Part shown: positions 23,672-33,383 of the stretch, piece after piece
Layout: every line of letters begins with the position of its first letter
Position numbering within the stretch: the first letter of the stretch is position 1
Origin: RGIG5472 sp051867615
Lineage (GTDB): Bacteria; Bacillota; Clostridia; Oscillospirales; Oscillospiraceae
Direction of reading: 5' to 3'
DNA length: 64,000 bases
Assembly (NCBI GenBank): GCA_051867615.1
Contig: JBJDYU010000008.1
Span: forward strand, 19,104 to 83,103
Program-made: the position numbers and the translations under genes
The notes under the pieces: model-generated
Told to the model about the DNA's origin: nothing
The model's input: only the letters and a program-made list of their open reading frames with translations
Database searches by the model: none

Positions 23672-26137
23672 TTGGAAACGGTACGCACGGCGAAGGTCGC
23701 GGTTTCCGCCGTCCCCTATTTTATCGACCAGCCCTATGACTATCTGATCCCGGAGGCGCTGGCCGCCCGGGCCATGCCCGGCGTGCGGGTCATGGCTCCT
23801 TTCGGGCGGGGCAACCGGCCCACGGAGGGCTTTATCCTGGAGGTGGGCCTCCGGGAAAAGAGCCGCAGCTGCAAGGCGCTGCTGGAGGTGCTGGACGACG
23901 CGCCGGTGCTGGACGCGGCGGGCATCCGTCTGGCCCTCTGGATGCAGGAGCGGTATTTCTGCACCTTTTACGACGCCCTCAAGACCATCCTCCCCGCGGG
24001 GCTTTGGTACCGCTTTCGAGAGCTGTACCGTTTGGCAAGCGGCGTGACGGCGGAATCTGCCCTCACGGCGGCGAAGTCCGCCGGGGAGCGGGCGGTGCTG
24101 GAGGCGCTGCAGGCCAGGGGCGGCGAGGCGGAGCTGGAGGAGCTGAAAGCCCTATGCGGCGACAAGGCGCCCGCCGCCCTCCACGCGCTGGCGGAGCGGG
24201 GCGTTCTCACGAGCGAGACGGTGGCCCTGCGCAAGGTGGGGGACAAGGCGGCGAAGGTCGTCCACCTCACCATGGACGCGGAGGAGGCCATGGCCCTCGT
24301 GGAGCCGAAGAAGCGCAGCGCCCCCGTGCGCTACGAAACGGTGAAGCTGCTCTGCGCCCTCGGCAGCGCTGCGGCCAGCGAGCTTTGCTATTTCACCGGG
24401 GCCACGACGCAGACCCTGCGGAGTCTGGAAAAGGCGGGGGTGCTGGCCTTCAGCGAGGCGGAGCGGCTGCGCGTTCCGGCGGTGGAGCGGGACGAAAACG
24501 CCCCGGAGATCGTGCTGAACGACGAGCAGCAGGCGGCCTATGAGGGCGTCGTACGGCTCATGGAAAGAAAAGCAGGCTCGGTGAGCCTGCTGCAGGGCGT
24601 CACCGGCAGCGGCAAGACCCAGGTCTACCTCCGGCTGGCGCAGCACGCTGTGGAGAGCGGCAGGACCGCCATGGTGCTGGTGCCGGAGATCGCGCTGACG
24701 CCCCAGCTCATGGCGAAGTTCGCCGCCTATTTCGGCGAGGAAGCCGCCATGCTCCACAGCTCCCTCGGCATCCCGGAGCGCTACGACCAGTGGAAGCGCA
24801 TCCGCCGGGGCGAGGTGAAGGTGGTGCTGGGCACCCGCAGCGCCGTGTTCGCTCCGCTGCAGAACTTAGGGCTAATCGTCATGGACGAGGAGCAGGAGGG
24901 GAGCTACCAGTCGGAGAACCTGCCCCGGTACCATACCCGGGACGTGGCCAAATACCGCGCGGCGAAGGATGGCGCGGCGCTGGTGCTGGGCTCCGCCACG
25001 CCGTCGGTGGAAAGCGCCTATCAGGCAAAGCAGGGGGTGTACCATCATTTCCTCCTGCGCCGCCGGTTCAACGACCGGGCGCTGCCGCAGGTGGTGACGG
25101 CGGATATGCGGCAGGAGCTGAAAAACGGCAACGGCGGCGCCATCAGCGAGCTGCTTGCGGAGGAGCTGCGGAAGAATCTTTACCACGGCGAGCAGAGCAT
25201 TCTTTTACTGAACCGCCGCGGCAGCAGCCGGATGCTGCTCTGCGGCGAGTGCGGCGCGGCGCCCTACTGCCCGAAGTGCAGCGTGCCGCTGACCTATCAC
25301 TCCGCCAACGGGCGGCTCATGTGCCACTACTGCGGCCACAGCGAGCCGGCGGAGGAGCGCTGCGGCGTCTGCGGCGGACAGCGAAAGCCCATCGGCTTCG
25401 GCACCCAGAAGGTGGAGGAGGAGCTGCGGGAGAAATTCCCCAGGGCGGAGGTCCTCCGCATGGACGCGGACACCGTGAACGCCAAAAACACCCATGAAAA
25501 GCTGCTGGCCCGCTTTCAGGAGGAGAAGATCCCCATCCTGCTTGGGACGCAGATGGTGGCCAAGGGCCTGGACTTTGAGAACGTGACGCTGGTGGGCGTG
25601 CTGAGCGCGGATCTGTCGCTGTATGTGGACAGCTTCCGCGCCGCGGAGCGGACCTTCCACCTGCTGACCCAGGCGGTGGGCCGCAGCGGCCGGGGCGGAA
25701 AGCCGGGCCGCGCTGTGATCCAGACCTTCACGCCGGAAAACGACGTGATTGAGAGCGCCTGCCGGCAGGATTACGAGCGCTTTTATGAAGGCGAGATTCG
25801 CCTGAGAAGGCTTCGGGGCGACCCGCCCTTCGCGGACCTCTTTACCCTCACGGTCTCCGGGCCGGAGGAGGGGCAGGTGCTGCGGGCGGTGCATCAGCTG
25901 AAGGACGCCCTCGCGGCGACATTCTCCGCACCGCCCTTCGCCCCCGGGTACGAGGTGGTGGGGCCGGCCCCCGCCCCTGTTGTGAAAGTAAACAACCGCT
26001 TCCGCTACCGCATTTTGCTGGCGGGACGGAACTGTAAGGCGGTGCGCGACGCGATCCGCTACTATCTTGTGGCCTTCCACCGGCAGAAGGAGAACCGGGG
26101 GATGGGCCTGATCGTGGACTGCAACGCATCGGATTGA
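23672..26137 (+). CDS. priA: Primosomal replication protein N' (PriA helicase)
   Basis: The 821-residue protein restarts stalled replication forks. An N-terminal DNA-binding domain (about 1-105) precedes the helicase core with Walker A GVTGSGKT (309-316), Walker B-like DEEQEGSY and the motif LGSATPSVES. A zinc-binding region carries paired cysteines (CGECGAAPYCPKC, CHYCGH, CGVCGG) and the core ends with GTQMVAKGLDFENVTLVGV and QAVGRSGRGGKPG. The start is TTG at 23672 with AAGGGAGGGG upstream. Confidence 0.97.
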   Translation: METVRTAKVAVSAVPYFIDQPYDYLIPEALAARAMPGVRVMAPFGRGNRPTEGFILEVGLREKSRSCKALLEVLDDAPVLDAAGIRLALWMQERYFCTFYDALKTILPAGLWYRFRELYRLASGVTAESALTAAKSAGERAVLEALQARGGEAELEELKALCGDKAPAALHALAERGVLTSETVALRKVGDKAAKVVHLTMDAEEAMALVEPKKRSAPVRYETVKLLCALGSAAASELCYFTGATTQTLRSLEKAGVLAFSEAERLRVPAVERDENAPEIVLNDEQQAAYEGVVRLMERKAGSVSLLQGVTGSGKTQVYLRLAQHAVESGRTAMVLVPEIALTPQLMAKFAAYFGEEAAMLHSSLGIPERYDQWKRIRRGEVKVVLGTRSAVFAPLQNLGLIVMDEEQEGSYQSENLPRYHTRDVAKYRAAKDGAALVLGSATPSVESAYQAKQGVYHHFLLRRRFNDRALPQVVTADMRQELKNGNGGAISELLAEELRKNLYHGEQSILLLNRRGSSRMLLCGECGAAPYCPKCSVPLTYHSANGRLMCHYCGHSEPAEERCGVCGGQRKPIGFGTQKVEEELREKFPRAEVLRMDADTVNAKNTHEKLLARFQEEKIPILLGTQMVAKGLDFENVTLVGVLSADLSLYVDSFRAAERTFHLLTQAVGRSGRGGKPGRAVIQTFTPENDVIESACRQDYERFYEGEIRLRRLRGDPPFADLFTLTVSGPEEGQVLRAVHQLKDALAATFSAPPFAPGYEVVGPAPAPVVKVNNRFRYRILLAGRNCKAVRDAIRYYLVAFHRQKENRGMGLIVDCNASD

Positions 26138-26162
26138 AACCAAGGAAGAGGAGTAAAAGGCT

Positions 26163-26666
26163 ATGGCGCTGAGAAAAATTATGCTGGAGGGAGAACCCTG
26201 CCTGGCGAAGAAATGCCATCCGGTGACGGAATTCAACAAGAAGCTGCACGACCTGCTGGACGACATGGCGGAGACCATGGTGGAGGCCCAGGGCGTGGGC
26301 CTCGCGGCCCCGCAGGTGGGTATTTTGCGCCGCGTGGTGGTGGTCATGGACGAAAACGAGGAGATCATCGAGCTGGTGAACCCGGAGATCGTCCGCACCG
26401 AGGGCGAGCAGACCGGGCCGGAGGGCTGTCTCAGCATCCCCGGCAAGTTCGGAGCGGTGACGCGGCCCATGGTGGTGCGCGTCCGTGCCCAGGACCGGAA
26501 CGGCTGCTGGTTCGAGGTGGAGGACGAGGGTCTGACCGCCCGGGCCTTCTGCCACGAGCTGGAGCATCTGGACGGTCACCTGTTCAACGAACACGTGGAC
26601 CGCTATCTGACGGAGGCGGAGCTCCGGCGCTACTATGAGGAGAGCGAAGGGGACGACGAGGCATGA
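26163..26666 (+). CDS. def: Peptide deformylase
   Basis: The 167-residue metalloenzyme removes the formyl group from new proteins. All three motifs are intact: GVGLAAPQVG (44-53), EGCLSIPG (87-94, metal ligand Cys89) and HELEH (131-135). It is a class I-like short form. The C-terminus is acidic. fmt overlaps its stop by 4 bases, pairing formylation with deformylation. Confidence 0.98.
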   Translation: MALRKIMLEGEPCLAKKCHPVTEFNKKLHDLLDDMAETMVEAQGVGLAAPQVGILRRVVVVMDENEEIIELVNPEIVRTEGEQTGPEGCLSIPGKFGAVTRPMVVRVRAQDRNGCWFEVEDEGLTARAFCHELEHLDGHLFNEHVDRYLTEAELRRYYEESEGDDEA

Positions 26667-27580
26667 GGATCCTGTTTATGGGCACGCCGGAATTCGCAGT
26701 AGCCTCCCTGCGGGCGCTGCGGGAGGCGGGCCACGAGCTTTGCGGCGTGTTCACCCAGCCGGATAAGCCCCGGAACCGGGGCATGAAAATGAGCTTCTCT
26801 CCCGTAAAGGAATATGCCCTTACAGCGTCTATCCCCGTATACCAGCCGCTGAAGATGAAGGACGGCGAGGCCTACGCTTTGGTGCAGGAGCTGCAGCCGG
26901 AGCTGATCGTGGTGGCGGCCTACGGAAAGATTTTGCCGGAGGATATCCTGCACTATCCGAAGCACGGCTGCATCAACGTCCACTCCTCGCTCCTGCCGAA
27001 GTACCGCGGAGCGGCCCCCATCAACTGGGCGCTGCTGGACGGCGAGACGGAGACGGGCGTCACCATCATGTATATGGAAAAGGGCCTGGACACTGGCGAT
27101 ATCATCGCCCAGGCCGCGACGCCCATCGGAGAGCAGGAGGACGCGCTGCAGCTCACCGAGCGCCTGGCGGCGCTGGGAGCGGAGACGCTTTTGCCCGTGG
27201 TGGCGGCTATGGAAGCGGGGGAGGAGATTTCCCGCCGAAAGCAGGATGACAGCCGCTCCTCGTATGCCTCCATGCTTTCCCGGGAAATGTCCCCGGTGGA
27301 CTGGAACAGGCCCGCCCGGGCGGTCATCGGCCAGATCCGGGGCCTGATCCCCTGGCCCTGCGCCACCACGGAGCTGGCCGGAGTGCGGGTGAAGCTGTTT
27401 CGCGCGGAGTTGGGGGAGAAGACCTCCGCCGCGCCGGGGAGCGTCACCCGGGTGCTGAAGGACGGCGTGGAGGTCGCCTGCGGCGACGGCCGGGGCGTTA
27501 TCATCCGGGAGCTGCAGGCGGAGGGCGGCCGCCGCATGGCGGCGGGGGACTATCTCCGGGGCCATCCCATCCGACTTTGA
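26663..27580 (+). CDS. fmt: Methionyl-tRNA formyltransferase
   Basis: The 305-residue enzyme formylates Met-tRNAi using 10-formyl-THF. MRILFMGTPEFAVASLRAL is the classic start; the catalytic region has INVHSSLLPKYRGAAPINWALL and TGVTIMYMEKGLDTGDI. The C-terminal OB-like domain runs from about 205 and ends GDYLRGHPIRL. ATG overlaps the def stop (ATGA). Confidence 0.98.
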   Translation: MRILFMGTPEFAVASLRALREAGHELCGVFTQPDKPRNRGMKMSFSPVKEYALTASIPVYQPLKMKDGEAYALVQELQPELIVVAAYGKILPEDILHYPKHGCINVHSSLLPKYRGAAPINWALLDGETETGVTIMYMEKGLDTGDIIAQAATPIGEQEDALQLTERLAALGAETLLPVVAAMEAGEEISRRKQDDSRSSYASMLSREMSPVDWNRPARAVIGQIRGLIPWPCATTELAGVRVKLFRAELGEKTSAAPGSVTRVLKDGVEVACGDGRGVIIRELQAEGGRRMAAGDYLRGHPIRL

Positions 27581-27603
27581 TTTGATGAAAACGAGGGATC
27601 AGT

Positions 27604-28323
27604 ATGCCTTATTACTACTACGGCGGTGGCGTGGATTACAGCTATCTGCTCCTGCTGCTGCCGGTCTTTCTCTTCGCCCTCTGGGCGCAGCTGAAGGTCA
27701 GCGGCAGCTACCGGAAATATAACGCGGTGCGCAACGCCCGGGGCATGACCGGGGCGGAGGCGGCCATGGCGGTGCTGCGCTATCACCGCGTGCAGGACGT
27801 GGGAGTTGCCATGACCCGGGGGACGCTGACGGACCATTACGACCCGCGCAGCAACACCATCTATCTCTCCGAGTCTGTGTACCGCTCTCCCACCATCGCG
27901 GCGGTGGGCGTGGCGGCCCATGAGGCGGGCCACGCCGTGCAGTACGCGGAGGGCTACGGCCCCGTCCGCATCCGGACAGCCATTCTGCCGGTCTGCAATT
28001 TCGGCTCCCAGTTCGCCTTTATCGCCCTGTTTCTGGGGCTGATCCTCTATAGCCAGCGGCTGCTGCTGGTGGGCATCGTGCTGTTCGGCCTTGCGACGCT
28101 GTTTCAGCTCATCACCCTGCCGGTGGAGTTCAACGCCTCCCGCCGGGCCCTCGCCACCATCGAGGACGGCGGCTTCCTGACGCAGGAGGAGTACCGCGGC
28201 GCGAGAAAGGTGCTTTCCGCGGCGGCCATGACCTATGTGGCGGCGCTGCTGACGAGCCTTGTCCATCTGCTGCGCTATCTGGTCATCTTCCTTGGCCGCG
28301 GCGGCGGGAGAGACCGCCGATGA
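27604..28323 (+). CDS. YugP-like zinc metallopeptidase (DUF Zn_peptidase_2)
   Basis: The 239-residue membrane protein has a first hydrophobic segment (about 12-30), the zinc motif HEAGH at 106-110 preceded by SPTIAAVGVAA, and three further membrane segments (about 133-150, 152-175, 205-232). LPVEFNASRRALATIE is a family landmark. B. subtilis YugP and its relatives are neutral zinc peptidases of unknown substrate. In Clostridia the gene commonly sits between fmt and rsmB. Weak ribosome-binding site (GAGGGAT). Confidence 0.9.
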   Translation: MPYYYYGGGVDYSYLLLLLPVFLFALWAQLKVSGSYRKYNAVRNARGMTGAEAAMAVLRYHRVQDVGVAMTRGTLTDHYDPRSNTIYLSESVYRSPTIAAVGVAAHEAGHAVQYAEGYGPVRIRTAILPVCNFGSQFAFIALFLGLILYSQRLLLVGIVLFGLATLFQLITLPVEFNASRRALATIEDGGFLTQEEYRGARKVLSAAAMTYVAALLTSLVHLLRYLVIFLGRGGGRDRR

Positions 28324-29645
28324 GCCGTTCGCCGCGGGACACCGCCCTTTTTGTGCTGAGCGCCTGCCGGGATTTAGGCGCCTGGTCGGACGGGAGCCTC
28401 AAAAAAGCCATCGCCCGGGACGGACTGGACAGCCGGGACGCCGCCTTTGCGAGCCGCCTTTGCTACGGCGTGCTGCAAAACCGGGCCATGCTGGACAGCA
28501 GGCTGGGCCTTTACTGCACCCAGCGGGTGGACCATCTGGAGCCGGCGGTGCGGGAGGTGCTGCGTCTGGGGGCATATCAGATTTTATTTATGGACCGGGT
28601 GCCGGACAGCGCCGCCGTCAGTGAGAGCGTGGAGCAGATCCGCCGGGCGGGACGGCCTCAGGCGGCGGGCCTTGTGAACGCCGTGCTGCGAAAGCTCGCG
28701 GCGAGCAAGGAGCAGCTCCCGCCCATCGAAGGGCGCACGCCGGCGGAGACGCTCTCCATCCGTTACAGCCATCCCCACTGGCTGACCGTAAGACTCATCT
28801 CCCTGCTGGGGGCGGAGGAGGCGGAGCGCTTCCTCGCGGAAAACAACCGGCCCGCCCCCATGACCATTCAGACCAATTCCTTGAAAACAACGCCGGAGGA
28901 CTTGCGGCAGGAGCTTTCCGCTGCGGGCGCCACGGCAGAGCCGCACCCCTGGATGCCGGGCTGCTTTGAGCTTTCCGGCAGCGGCGACCTGGAAAAGCTG
29001 GAGGCTTTTCAGGCTGGGCGCTTCACCGTGCAGGACCCGGCGGCCCGGCTGGTGAGCATGGCGGCGGGGCTTCAGGGCGGCGAATTCGTGATAGATACCT
29101 GCGCCGCGCCGGGAGGAAAGTCCTTCGCCGCGGCTATGGAAATGAAAAACAAGGGCCGCATCCTCTCCTGCGACGTGCACACTCATAAGCTGAAGCTCAT
29201 CGAAAGCGGCGCGGCGCGTCTGGGCATCACCATTATCGAGACGGCCCAGGCGGACGGGCGCGAGCCAAAGCAGGAGCTGCTGGGCGCGGCGGACGCGGTC
29301 ATTGTGGACGCGCCCTGCAGCGGTCTTGGCATCATCCGCAAGAAGCCGGATATCCGCTATAAGGACCCGAAAGCCCTGCAGAACCTGCCTGCCGTGCAGT
29401 CCGCCATTTTGCGGAACGCTGCGGCGTACGTCCGTCCGGGCGGAACGCTGCTTTACTCCACCTGCACCATCCTGCCGGAGGAGAACGAGGGCGTGACGGA
29501 AGCCTTTTTGCAGACCCATCCGGCGTTTCAGCGGGAGGCCTTCGCCCTGCCTTTCGGCGGCGAAGCGGCGGAGATCACTCTCTGGCCCCAGCGCCACCGT
29601 TGCGACGGCTTTTACATTTGCAAGATGAGGAAGAGTGCGCTATGA
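28320..29645 (+). CDS. rsmB: 16S rRNA (cytosine-967-C5)-methyltransferase
   Basis: The 441-residue protein has an N-terminal NusB-like RNA-binding domain (about 1-140) and a C-terminal SAM-dependent methyltransferase domain. SAM binding is at CAAPGGKSFAAA; the two conserved cysteines are C333 (DAPCSGLG) and the nucleophile C382 (YSTCTILPEEN). The start overlaps the yugP stop; rlmN overlaps its end. Confidence 0.96.
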   Translation: MSRSPRDTALFVLSACRDLGAWSDGSLKKAIARDGLDSRDAAFASRLCYGVLQNRAMLDSRLGLYCTQRVDHLEPAVREVLRLGAYQILFMDRVPDSAAVSESVEQIRRAGRPQAAGLVNAVLRKLAASKEQLPPIEGRTPAETLSIRYSHPHWLTVRLISLLGAEEAERFLAENNRPAPMTIQTNSLKTTPEDLRQELSAAGATAEPHPWMPGCFELSGSGDLEKLEAFQAGRFTVQDPAARLVSMAAGLQGGEFVIDTCAAPGGKSFAAAMEMKNKGRILSCDVHTHKLKLIESGAARLGITIIETAQADGREPKQELLGAADAVIVDAPCSGLGIIRKKPDIRYKDPKALQNLPAVQSAILRNAAAYVRPGGTLLYSTCTILPEENEGVTEAFLQTHPAFQREAFALPFGGEAAEITLWPQRHRCDGFYICKMRKSAL

Positions 29646-30685
29646 CCGATATCAAATCGCTGACGCAGGAGGAGATCACGGCCCTGCTGCGGGAGCTGGG
29701 ACAGCCGGCCTTTCGGGGCAAGCAGGTCTTCGCCTGGCTCCACCGGGGCGTCACGAGCTTCGAGGAGATGAGCGATCTCCCCAAGTCCCTGCGCCAGAAG
29801 CTGAGCGAAAGCTGCTATATCACCGCCCCGAAGGTGGCGCGCAGGCAGGTCTCCCGGCTGGACGGCACCATCAAATACTTATGGCAGCTCGGGGACGGCA
29901 ACTGCATCGAGACGGTCCTGATGCAGTACCGGCACGGCAACACCGTCTGCATCTCCTCGCAGGTGGGCTGCCGTATGGGCTGCAAATTCTGCGCCTCCAC
30001 CATCGCGGGGAAGGTGCGGGACCTTGCCCCCTCGGAGCTGCTGGATCAGGTACTGTTCACCCAGCTGGACTCCGGCCTCGCCATTTCCAACATCGTCCTC
30101 ATGGGCATCGGTGAGCCGCTGGATAACTACGACAATGTCCGGCGCTTCCTGACGCTGGTGAATCACCCGGACGGGCTGAACATCGGTATGCGGCACATCT
30201 CCCTTTCCACCTGCGGCGTGGTGCCGGGCATCCGCCGCCTGGCGGAGGAGGATCTGCAGCTGACGCTCTCCATTTCGCTCCACGCCCCGGATCAGGAGAC
30301 CCGCGCCGCCATCATGCCCGTGACCCGGGCCTACGACGTGGACACGCTGCTGGAGGCCTGCCGGGAATATTTCGAGAAGACCGGGCGGCGCATTTCCTTT
30401 GAGTACGCCATGATCGACGGCGTGAACGACAGCGACGAGAAGGCGGACCTCATCGCGAAGAAGCTGAAAGGTATGCCCGCCCATGTGAACCTCATTCCCC
30501 TCAACGAGGTGGAGGAAAGCCCACTGAAGCCCAGCCGCCGGGTGGCGGCGTTCCAGAAGCGGCTGGAGAGCCACGGCCTCACCGCCACGGTGCGGCGGAA
30601 GCTGGGCGGCGATATCGACGCCTCCTGCGGGCAGCTCCGCAGGAAGGCCATGAAGGAAGAAGAAAAGGAGGCGACGGTCCAATGA
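29642..30685 (+). CDS. rlmN: Dual-specificity 23S rRNA/tRNA adenine-C2 methyltransferase (radical SAM)
   Basis: The 347-residue enzyme methylates A2503 of 23S rRNA and A37 of some tRNAs. The Fe-S cluster motif C110-x3-C114-x2-C117 (GCRMGCKFC) and the C-terminal catalytic cysteine C329 (DASCGQLR) are present, with GIGEPLDNYDNV and HISLSTCGVVPGI between. ATG at 29642 has GAGGAAGA upstream and overlaps the rsmB stop. Not a Cfr-type resistance enzyme as judged by context and N-terminal domain. Confidence 0.97.
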   Translation: MTDIKSLTQEEITALLRELGQPAFRGKQVFAWLHRGVTSFEEMSDLPKSLRQKLSESCYITAPKVARRQVSRLDGTIKYLWQLGDGNCIETVLMQYRHGNTVCISSQVGCRMGCKFCASTIAGKVRDLAPSELLDQVLFTQLDSGLAISNIVLMGIGEPLDNYDNVRRFLTLVNHPDGLNIGMRHISLSTCGVVPGIRRLAEEDLQLTLSISLHAPDQETRAAIMPVTRAYDVDTLLEACREYFEKTGRRISFEYAMIDGVNDSDEKADLIAKKLKGMPAHVNLIPLNEVEESPLKPSRRVAAFQKRLESHGLTATVRRKLGGDIDASCGQLRRKAMKEEEKEATVQ

Positions 30686-31422
30686 TGCAGGTATGGGGGC
30701 TGACAGACGTCGGCCTGGTACGGCGGGAGAATCAGGACGCCTATGCGGCGGAGTACCACCAGCCCACGGATCATCTGATCTGCGTGGTGTGCGACGGCAT
30801 GGGCGGCGTCAGAGGAGGCCATCTGGCCAGCCGCATCGCGGTGGATACTTATATGGAGGAGATGAAGAAGATCCTCCGGCGGGATATGACCCCCTCGCAG
30901 CTGCGGCAGGCCTCGGCCTACGCGGTGGCTCTGGCCAACGACGCCGTGTATGAAAAGGCCCAGGAGCTGGCGGAATACCACGGCATGGGTACCACGCTGG
31001 TGGGGGCGGTGAGCTTTGCCAGCGGCGTGGTGGTGAGCAACGTGGGCGACAGCCGGGCCTACCACATTTCGCCGGAGGGCATCCGCCGCATCACCCGGGA
31101 CCACTCTCTGGTAGAGGATCTGGTGACCCGGGGCGATATCACGGAGGAGGAGGCCCGGGTGCATCCCAACCGCAACGTCATCACCCGGGCTCTTGGCCCG
31201 GAAAAGACCGAGGAGTGCGACGGCTACATCTGTGACCTGAAGCCGGGGGAATACGTCCTGCTCTGCTCGGACGGACTGGTGAACACCGTCTCCGACCAGG
31301 AAATTTTGTATGAAGTCATCCACAATGGAGACACGGAGGCTTGTTTGGACAGGCTGCTGGCGATCTCCAAGAGCCGCGGCGCCGCCGACAATGTGACGGC
31401 TGTGCTGATGAGAATGGATTGA
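30682..31422 (+). CDS. prpC: PP2C-type serine/threonine phosphatase (PrpC/Stp)
   Basis: The 246-residue phosphatase reverses phosphorylation by the neighbouring PrkC kinase. The PP2C metal motifs are seen: RRENQDAYAAE, VVCDGMGGVRGG, GTTLVGAV, VSNVGDSRAYHI, LLCSDGLVNTVSD and ADNVTAVLM. ATG at 30682 follows AAAAGGAGG and overlaps the rlmN stop. Order rlmN-prpC-prkC-rsgA is conserved in Firmicutes. Confidence 0.96.
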   Translation: MMQVWGLTDVGLVRRENQDAYAAEYHQPTDHLICVVCDGMGGVRGGHLASRIAVDTYMEEMKKILRRDMTPSQLRQASAYAVALANDAVYEKAQELAEYHGMGTTLVGAVSFASGVVVSNVGDSRAYHISPEGIRRITRDHSLVEDLVTRGDITEEEARVHPNRNVITRALGPEKTEECDGYICDLKPGEYVLLCSDGLVNTVSDQEILYEVIHNGDTEACLDRLLAISKSRGAADNVTAVLMRMD

Positions 31423-31436
31423 AAGGAGGGAAGGAC

Positions 31437-33383
31437 ATGGATCAGTACATAGGCAAGATGCTGGACAACCGCTATGAGCTCCTGGAGGTCATCGGCTCCG
31501 GCGGCATGGCCGTGGTCTACAAGGCCAAGTGCCACCGGCTCAACCGTATGGTGGCGGTGAAGATCCTTCGCAGCGAGCTGACGGAGGACGCGGACTTCCG
31601 CCGCCGCTTCCGCGACGAGTCTCAGGCCGTCGCCATGCTCTCCCACCCGAATATCGTCTCGGTGTACGACGTTTCCCGCGGCGGGGACACGGAGTATATC
31701 GTCATGGAGCTCATCGACGGTATTACGCTCAAGCAGTATATGGAAAAGAGGGGCCAGCTCAAGTGGGTGGAGGCGCTGCATTTCATTACCCAGATCATGC
31801 GCGGCCTCAGCCACGCCCACAGCCGGGGCATCGTCCATCGGGACATCAAGCCCCAGAACATCATGGTCCTGCGGGACGGCAGCGTGAAGATCGCCGACTT
31901 CGGCATCGCCTGCCTCTCCAATTCCGCCAATACCCTGACTCAGGAGGCGTTGGGCAGCGTCCACTATATCTCTCCCGAGCAGGCCCGGGGCGAGCGGGTC
32001 ACCGCCCGCAGCGATATCTACTCCGCGGGCGTAGTGCTGTATGAAATGCTGACGAGCCGCCTGCCCTTTGAGGGGGACAGCGCCGTGGCCGTGGCGCTGC
32101 AGCATCTCTCCTCCATCCCGCTCTCTCCGCGGGAGGTGAACCCGGATATCCCGGAGTCGCTGGAGCTGATCTGCATGAAGGCCATGGCCCCGGAGGCCGG
32201 CCGCCGGTACCAGAGCGCGGATGAAATGATCGCCGCGCTGGAGGAGTTCCGCAGAAATCCGGACGTGAAGATGGACTTCTCCATGAAGGACCTCCATCCC
32301 GCGGAGCCGGACGAGCCCACGAGCACCCTGCCCGTGGAGGAGGTGAGCCACCTCTCCCGCACGGTGCGAAAGCAGAGCGTGTCTCGGGCGCAGGAGGAGG
32401 ACGACGAAGACGACAGCATCCGGCCGGCTAAGCGCCCGAAGAAAAAGCACAACGGTCTGATGATCGCGGGTCTGGTGGTGCTGGCGCTGGTGCTGCTGCT
32501 GGGCGTAGGCAAGGTGCTGATGTCCAGTCTCAGCGGCGGCGACGGCCTGATGGAAGTCCCCAATCTGCTGGGCATGACGCTGGACGCGGCGAAGGCGGAC
32601 GACCGGATTCAGGGCGTCTTTACGATCGAGGTCGTGGGCAACCGTGTCAGCGACCAGTATGCGGTGGGCGAGATCGTGGCGCAGGACCCCGGTAAGGGCG
32701 CCTGGAAAAAGCCCGGCTCCGTCATTGAGGTGTTCCTCAGCAGCGGCGACGGCAGTCAGGAGATGCCGGACCTCATCGGCAAGGATTATCAGGCCTCCCA
32801 TGTGCTGCTGTCCAATATGAACATGGGTTTGAAAGTGGAGAAGGAAGAAGTGTACCATCCCACCCTCGAGGCGGGGAAGATCGTCTCCACCATCCCTGAC
32901 GCGGGCGAGGCCCTGAACGAGGGCAACACCGTCTATATCGTGGTGAGCAAGGGCCCCGAGCCGGTGCCTGTGACCGTAATCTCCTTTATCGGCCAGACCG
33001 AGGCGGAGGCCAGACGCAACGCGGAGGAGCTGGGCCTTGTGGTGGGCGCCAGTACCAGCCGCGAATCCATGGAGCCGGAGGGGACCGTCATTGAGCAGAG
33101 CGTCCAGCCGGGCGCCACGGTGGATTCCGGGACGGAGATCACCTTCGTCATCAGCGAAGGTCCTCCGCCCAGCAGCGTGACGAAGCGCTACTCCCTGCCG
33201 TTCTGGCAGTCGGGCAGCGTCCATGTGGTTATCGAGTTCGACGGCCAGGAAGTCTATAACGAAACGGTCAGCACCATGATGGGCTATGTGGAGTATACCT
33301 TCACCGGCAAGGGCAGCGGCCATCAGGTCAGGGTTTACTTTGACGACGTGCTGAACTATGACGAGGAGATCAGTTTCCATTGA
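31437..33383 (+). CDS. prkC: PASTA-domain serine/threonine protein kinase (PrkC/Stk1)
   Basis: The 648-residue membrane kinase has a Hanks-type kinase domain (residues 13-275) with catalytic Lys42, HRD at 133-135, DFG at 153-155 and GSVHYISPEQA in the activation segment. An acidic then basic juxtamembrane stretch (about 285-336) leads to one transmembrane helix (340-361). Outside are three PASTA repeats (about 371-436, 440-504, 511-572) that bind muropeptides, and a C-terminal beta-rich tail (about 578-648) beyond the usual PASTA array. It signals cell-wall status; known substrates elsewhere include RsgA, encoded next. ATG at 31437 follows AAAGGAGGG. Confidence 0.97.
   Translation: MDQYIGKMLDNRYELLEVIGSGGMAVVYKAKCHRLNRMVAVKILRSELTEDADFRRRFRDESQAVAMLSHPNIVSVYDVSRGGDTEYIVMELIDGITLKQYMEKRGQLKWVEALHFITQIMRGLSHAHSRGIVHRDIKPQNIMVLRDGSVKIADFGIACLSNSANTLTQEALGSVHYISPEQARGERVTARSDIYSAGVVLYEMLTSRLPFEGDSAVAVALQHLSSIPLSPREVNPDIPESLELICMKAMAPEAGRRYQSADEMIAALEEFRRNPDVKMDFSMKDLHPAEPDEPTSTLPVEEVSHLSRTVRKQSVSRAQEEDDEDDSIRPAKRPKKKHNGLMIAGLVVLALVLLLGVGKVLMSSLSGGDGLMEVPNLLGMTLDAAKADDRIQGVFTIEVVGNRVSDQYAVGEIVAQDPGKGAWKKPGSVIEVFLSSGDGSQEMPDLIGKDYQASHVLLSNMNMGLKVEKEEVYHPTLEAGKIVSTIPDAGEALNEGNTVYIVVSKGPEPVPVTVISFIGQTEAEARRNAEELGLVVGASTSRESMEPEGTVIEQSVQPGATVDSGTEITFVISEGPPPSSVTKRYSLPFWQSGSVHVVIEFDGQEVYNETVSTMMGYVEYTFTGKGSGHQVRVYFDDVLNYDEEISFH

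Noticed and set aside
29642..30685. Cfr-type resistance methyltransferase
   Set aside because: The protein lies in the conserved rsmB-rlmN-prpC-prkC order and has the RlmN N-terminal layout, so a housekeeping RlmN is far more likely.
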